Positions 5,463-6,211 of a stretch of DNA of 6,211 nt are shown here, one piece after another. The position numbers and the translations under genes are program-made. Every line of letters begins with the position of its first letter. Positions within the stretch are counted from its first letter, which is position 1. Source of the DNA: Spirochaetales bacterium (GTDB lineage Bacteria; Spirochaetota; Spirochaetia; SZUA-6; DRHE01); the NCBI GenBank assembly GCA_016930895.1, contig JAFGFV010000466.1, forward strand, positions 1 to 6,211. The letters are read 5' to 3'. The notes under the pieces are model-generated. The model did not search any database, was not told the DNA's origin, and worked only from the letters and a program-made list of their open reading frames with translations.

Positions 5463-6211
5463 ATGGCAACAACTCGGTCCAAGACGTGGATCCTGGCCGC
5501 GATCCTGATGATCGCGCTGGTCGCCTCGATAGGCGCGGGCGCCCAGAAAGAAGCCGCAGCGATCACAGTCAAGCTGCTCGGCTGGCAGCCCGGCGGTGCG
5601 GACACCTGGAACAAGGTGGCCGATATGTTCATGGAAAAGAACCCGGGCATCAAGGTCGAGATGGAGACCGTGCCCATGGAGGGCTACTATCCGAAACAGG
5701 GAGCCTACATCACCGCCAAGTCGGGCCCGGACATCATGGGCAACAACTGCGGTTTTGAGACCTGGGAGCGCAAGGACGGCTACACGGACATCCGCCCGCG
5801 CAAGACCCCCGAAGCAGTGGGACACCTGCTCGACACGACGAGCAACCACCTCGCCTACGACAAGAACAAACCCGCTTACGGCATCTCCTTCAGCTACCAG
5901 GGCAACGTGTGGTACTACAACAAGAAAATCCTGAAGAGCGCAGGGCTGGATCCCGACAAAACGCCGGTCACCTGGCAGGAGTTCGACCGGGCGGCCAGGG
6001 CCATCAAGGCGACCGGCAAGGCTCCGATTGCCACCGGCGTCGGGCACACCATCGCCTATTGGATCTTCCCCGAAGTGGCCAAGAACTACTGGAGGGATGC
6101 GCAGCAAATCTCGGACTTCGCCATGGGGAAGGTCCGTTGGAGCGACCCCGCCTTGGCCAACACCCTCAAGGCCATGGCGCGGATGAGCGAGCTGGGCTGG
6201 TTCCAGGAGGG
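5463..6211 (+). CDS. Extracellular solute-binding protein of an ABC sugar importer (SBP_bac_1 / MalE-like), partial, runs off right edge
   Basis: 249 codons are present and the C-terminal part is missing; full-length relatives usually have about 400-450 residues. The N-terminus has R5 and K7, a hydrophobic core (WILAAILMIALVASIG, 9-24) and a likely AGA|QKE cleavage site with no lipobox cysteine. The mature part opens with the family pattern ITVKLLGWQPGG followed by ...FMEKNPGIKVEME, then SGPDIMGNN, ISFSYQGNVWYYNKKILKSAGLDP and PVTWQEFDRAARAIKATGKAPIATG. These are typical of family-1 carbohydrate-binding proteins that feed two-permease ABC importers. Expected role: binding an oligosaccharide or similar solute outside the inner membrane. 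Permease genes probably follow beyond the window. Strong promoter and operator C precede it. It is unrelated in family to the binding protein at the left edge, so the locus serves two importers. Confidence 0.92.
   Translation, partial: MATTRSKTWILAAILMIALVASIGAGAQKEAAAITVKLLGWQPGGADTWNKVADMFMEKNPGIKVEMETVPMEGYYPKQGAYITAKSGPDIMGNNCGFETWERKDGYTDIRPRKTPEAVGHLLDTTSNHLAYDKNKPAYGISFSYQGNVWYYNKKILKSAGLDPDKTPVTWQEFDRAARAIKATGKAPIATGVGHTIAYWIFPEVAKNYWRDAQQISDFAMGKVRWSDPALANTLKAMARMSELGWFQE

Noticed and set aside
5118..6107. 329-codon open frame on the minus strand
   Set aside because: It is antisense to the second binding protein, which has a strong promoter, RBS, signal peptide and family motifs. 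The antisense translation has no recognisable domain and reflects G+C-rich codon bias.

Overview
The window is a bacterial catabolic or transport locus of high G+C coding DNA with distinctly AT-richer control regions. No gene fixes the taxon. The two secreted binding proteins have mature N-termini of the type ATGATEA... and AGAQKEA..., a pattern I associate with spirochaete (Spirochaetota) ABC binding proteins. A spirochaete-like organism is therefore my best guess, but it is only an inference.

Layout. On the minus strand, reading right to left: a LacI-family repressor (2037-3188), a polysaccharide-deacetylase-fold hydrolase without signal peptide (1032-1925), and the start of a Peripla_BP_4-type sugar-binding protein (935 to the left edge, GTG start, partial). 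On the plus strand: a creatinase/M24-fold protein that has lost most metal ligands (3537-4700), followed 9 nt later by a small protein of the Anabaena sensory rhodopsin transducer (ASRT) superfamily (4710-5078). After a 384-nt gap comes the start of a second, unrelated ABC binding protein of the MalE/SBP_bac_1 type (5463 to the right edge, partial).

The strongest signal lies outside the genes. Three 18-bp sites, 15 of 18 bases identical, read TGTTAW-CGTTAC-CRTTAS. They lie just downstream of the -10 box of three separate sigma70-type promoters: in front of the deacetylase/binding-protein operon (2006-2023), the M24/ASRT operon (3499-3516) and the second binding protein (5391-5408). Each contains a LacI-type dyad with central CpG. 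The simplest reading is that the LacI protein encoded here represses all three transcription units, making the window one local regulon.

How the parts may work together (inference): two ABC importers deliver a carbohydrate-like, possibly N-substituted small molecule. The cytoplasmic deacetylase-fold enzyme and the creatinase-fold enzyme would cleave amide or C-N bonds in it. The ASRT protein, a predicted small-molecule-binding beta-barrel, would bind or sense the ligand or act as a partner of the M24 protein. No rhodopsin gene is visible, so the ASRT name should not be read as phototransduction here.
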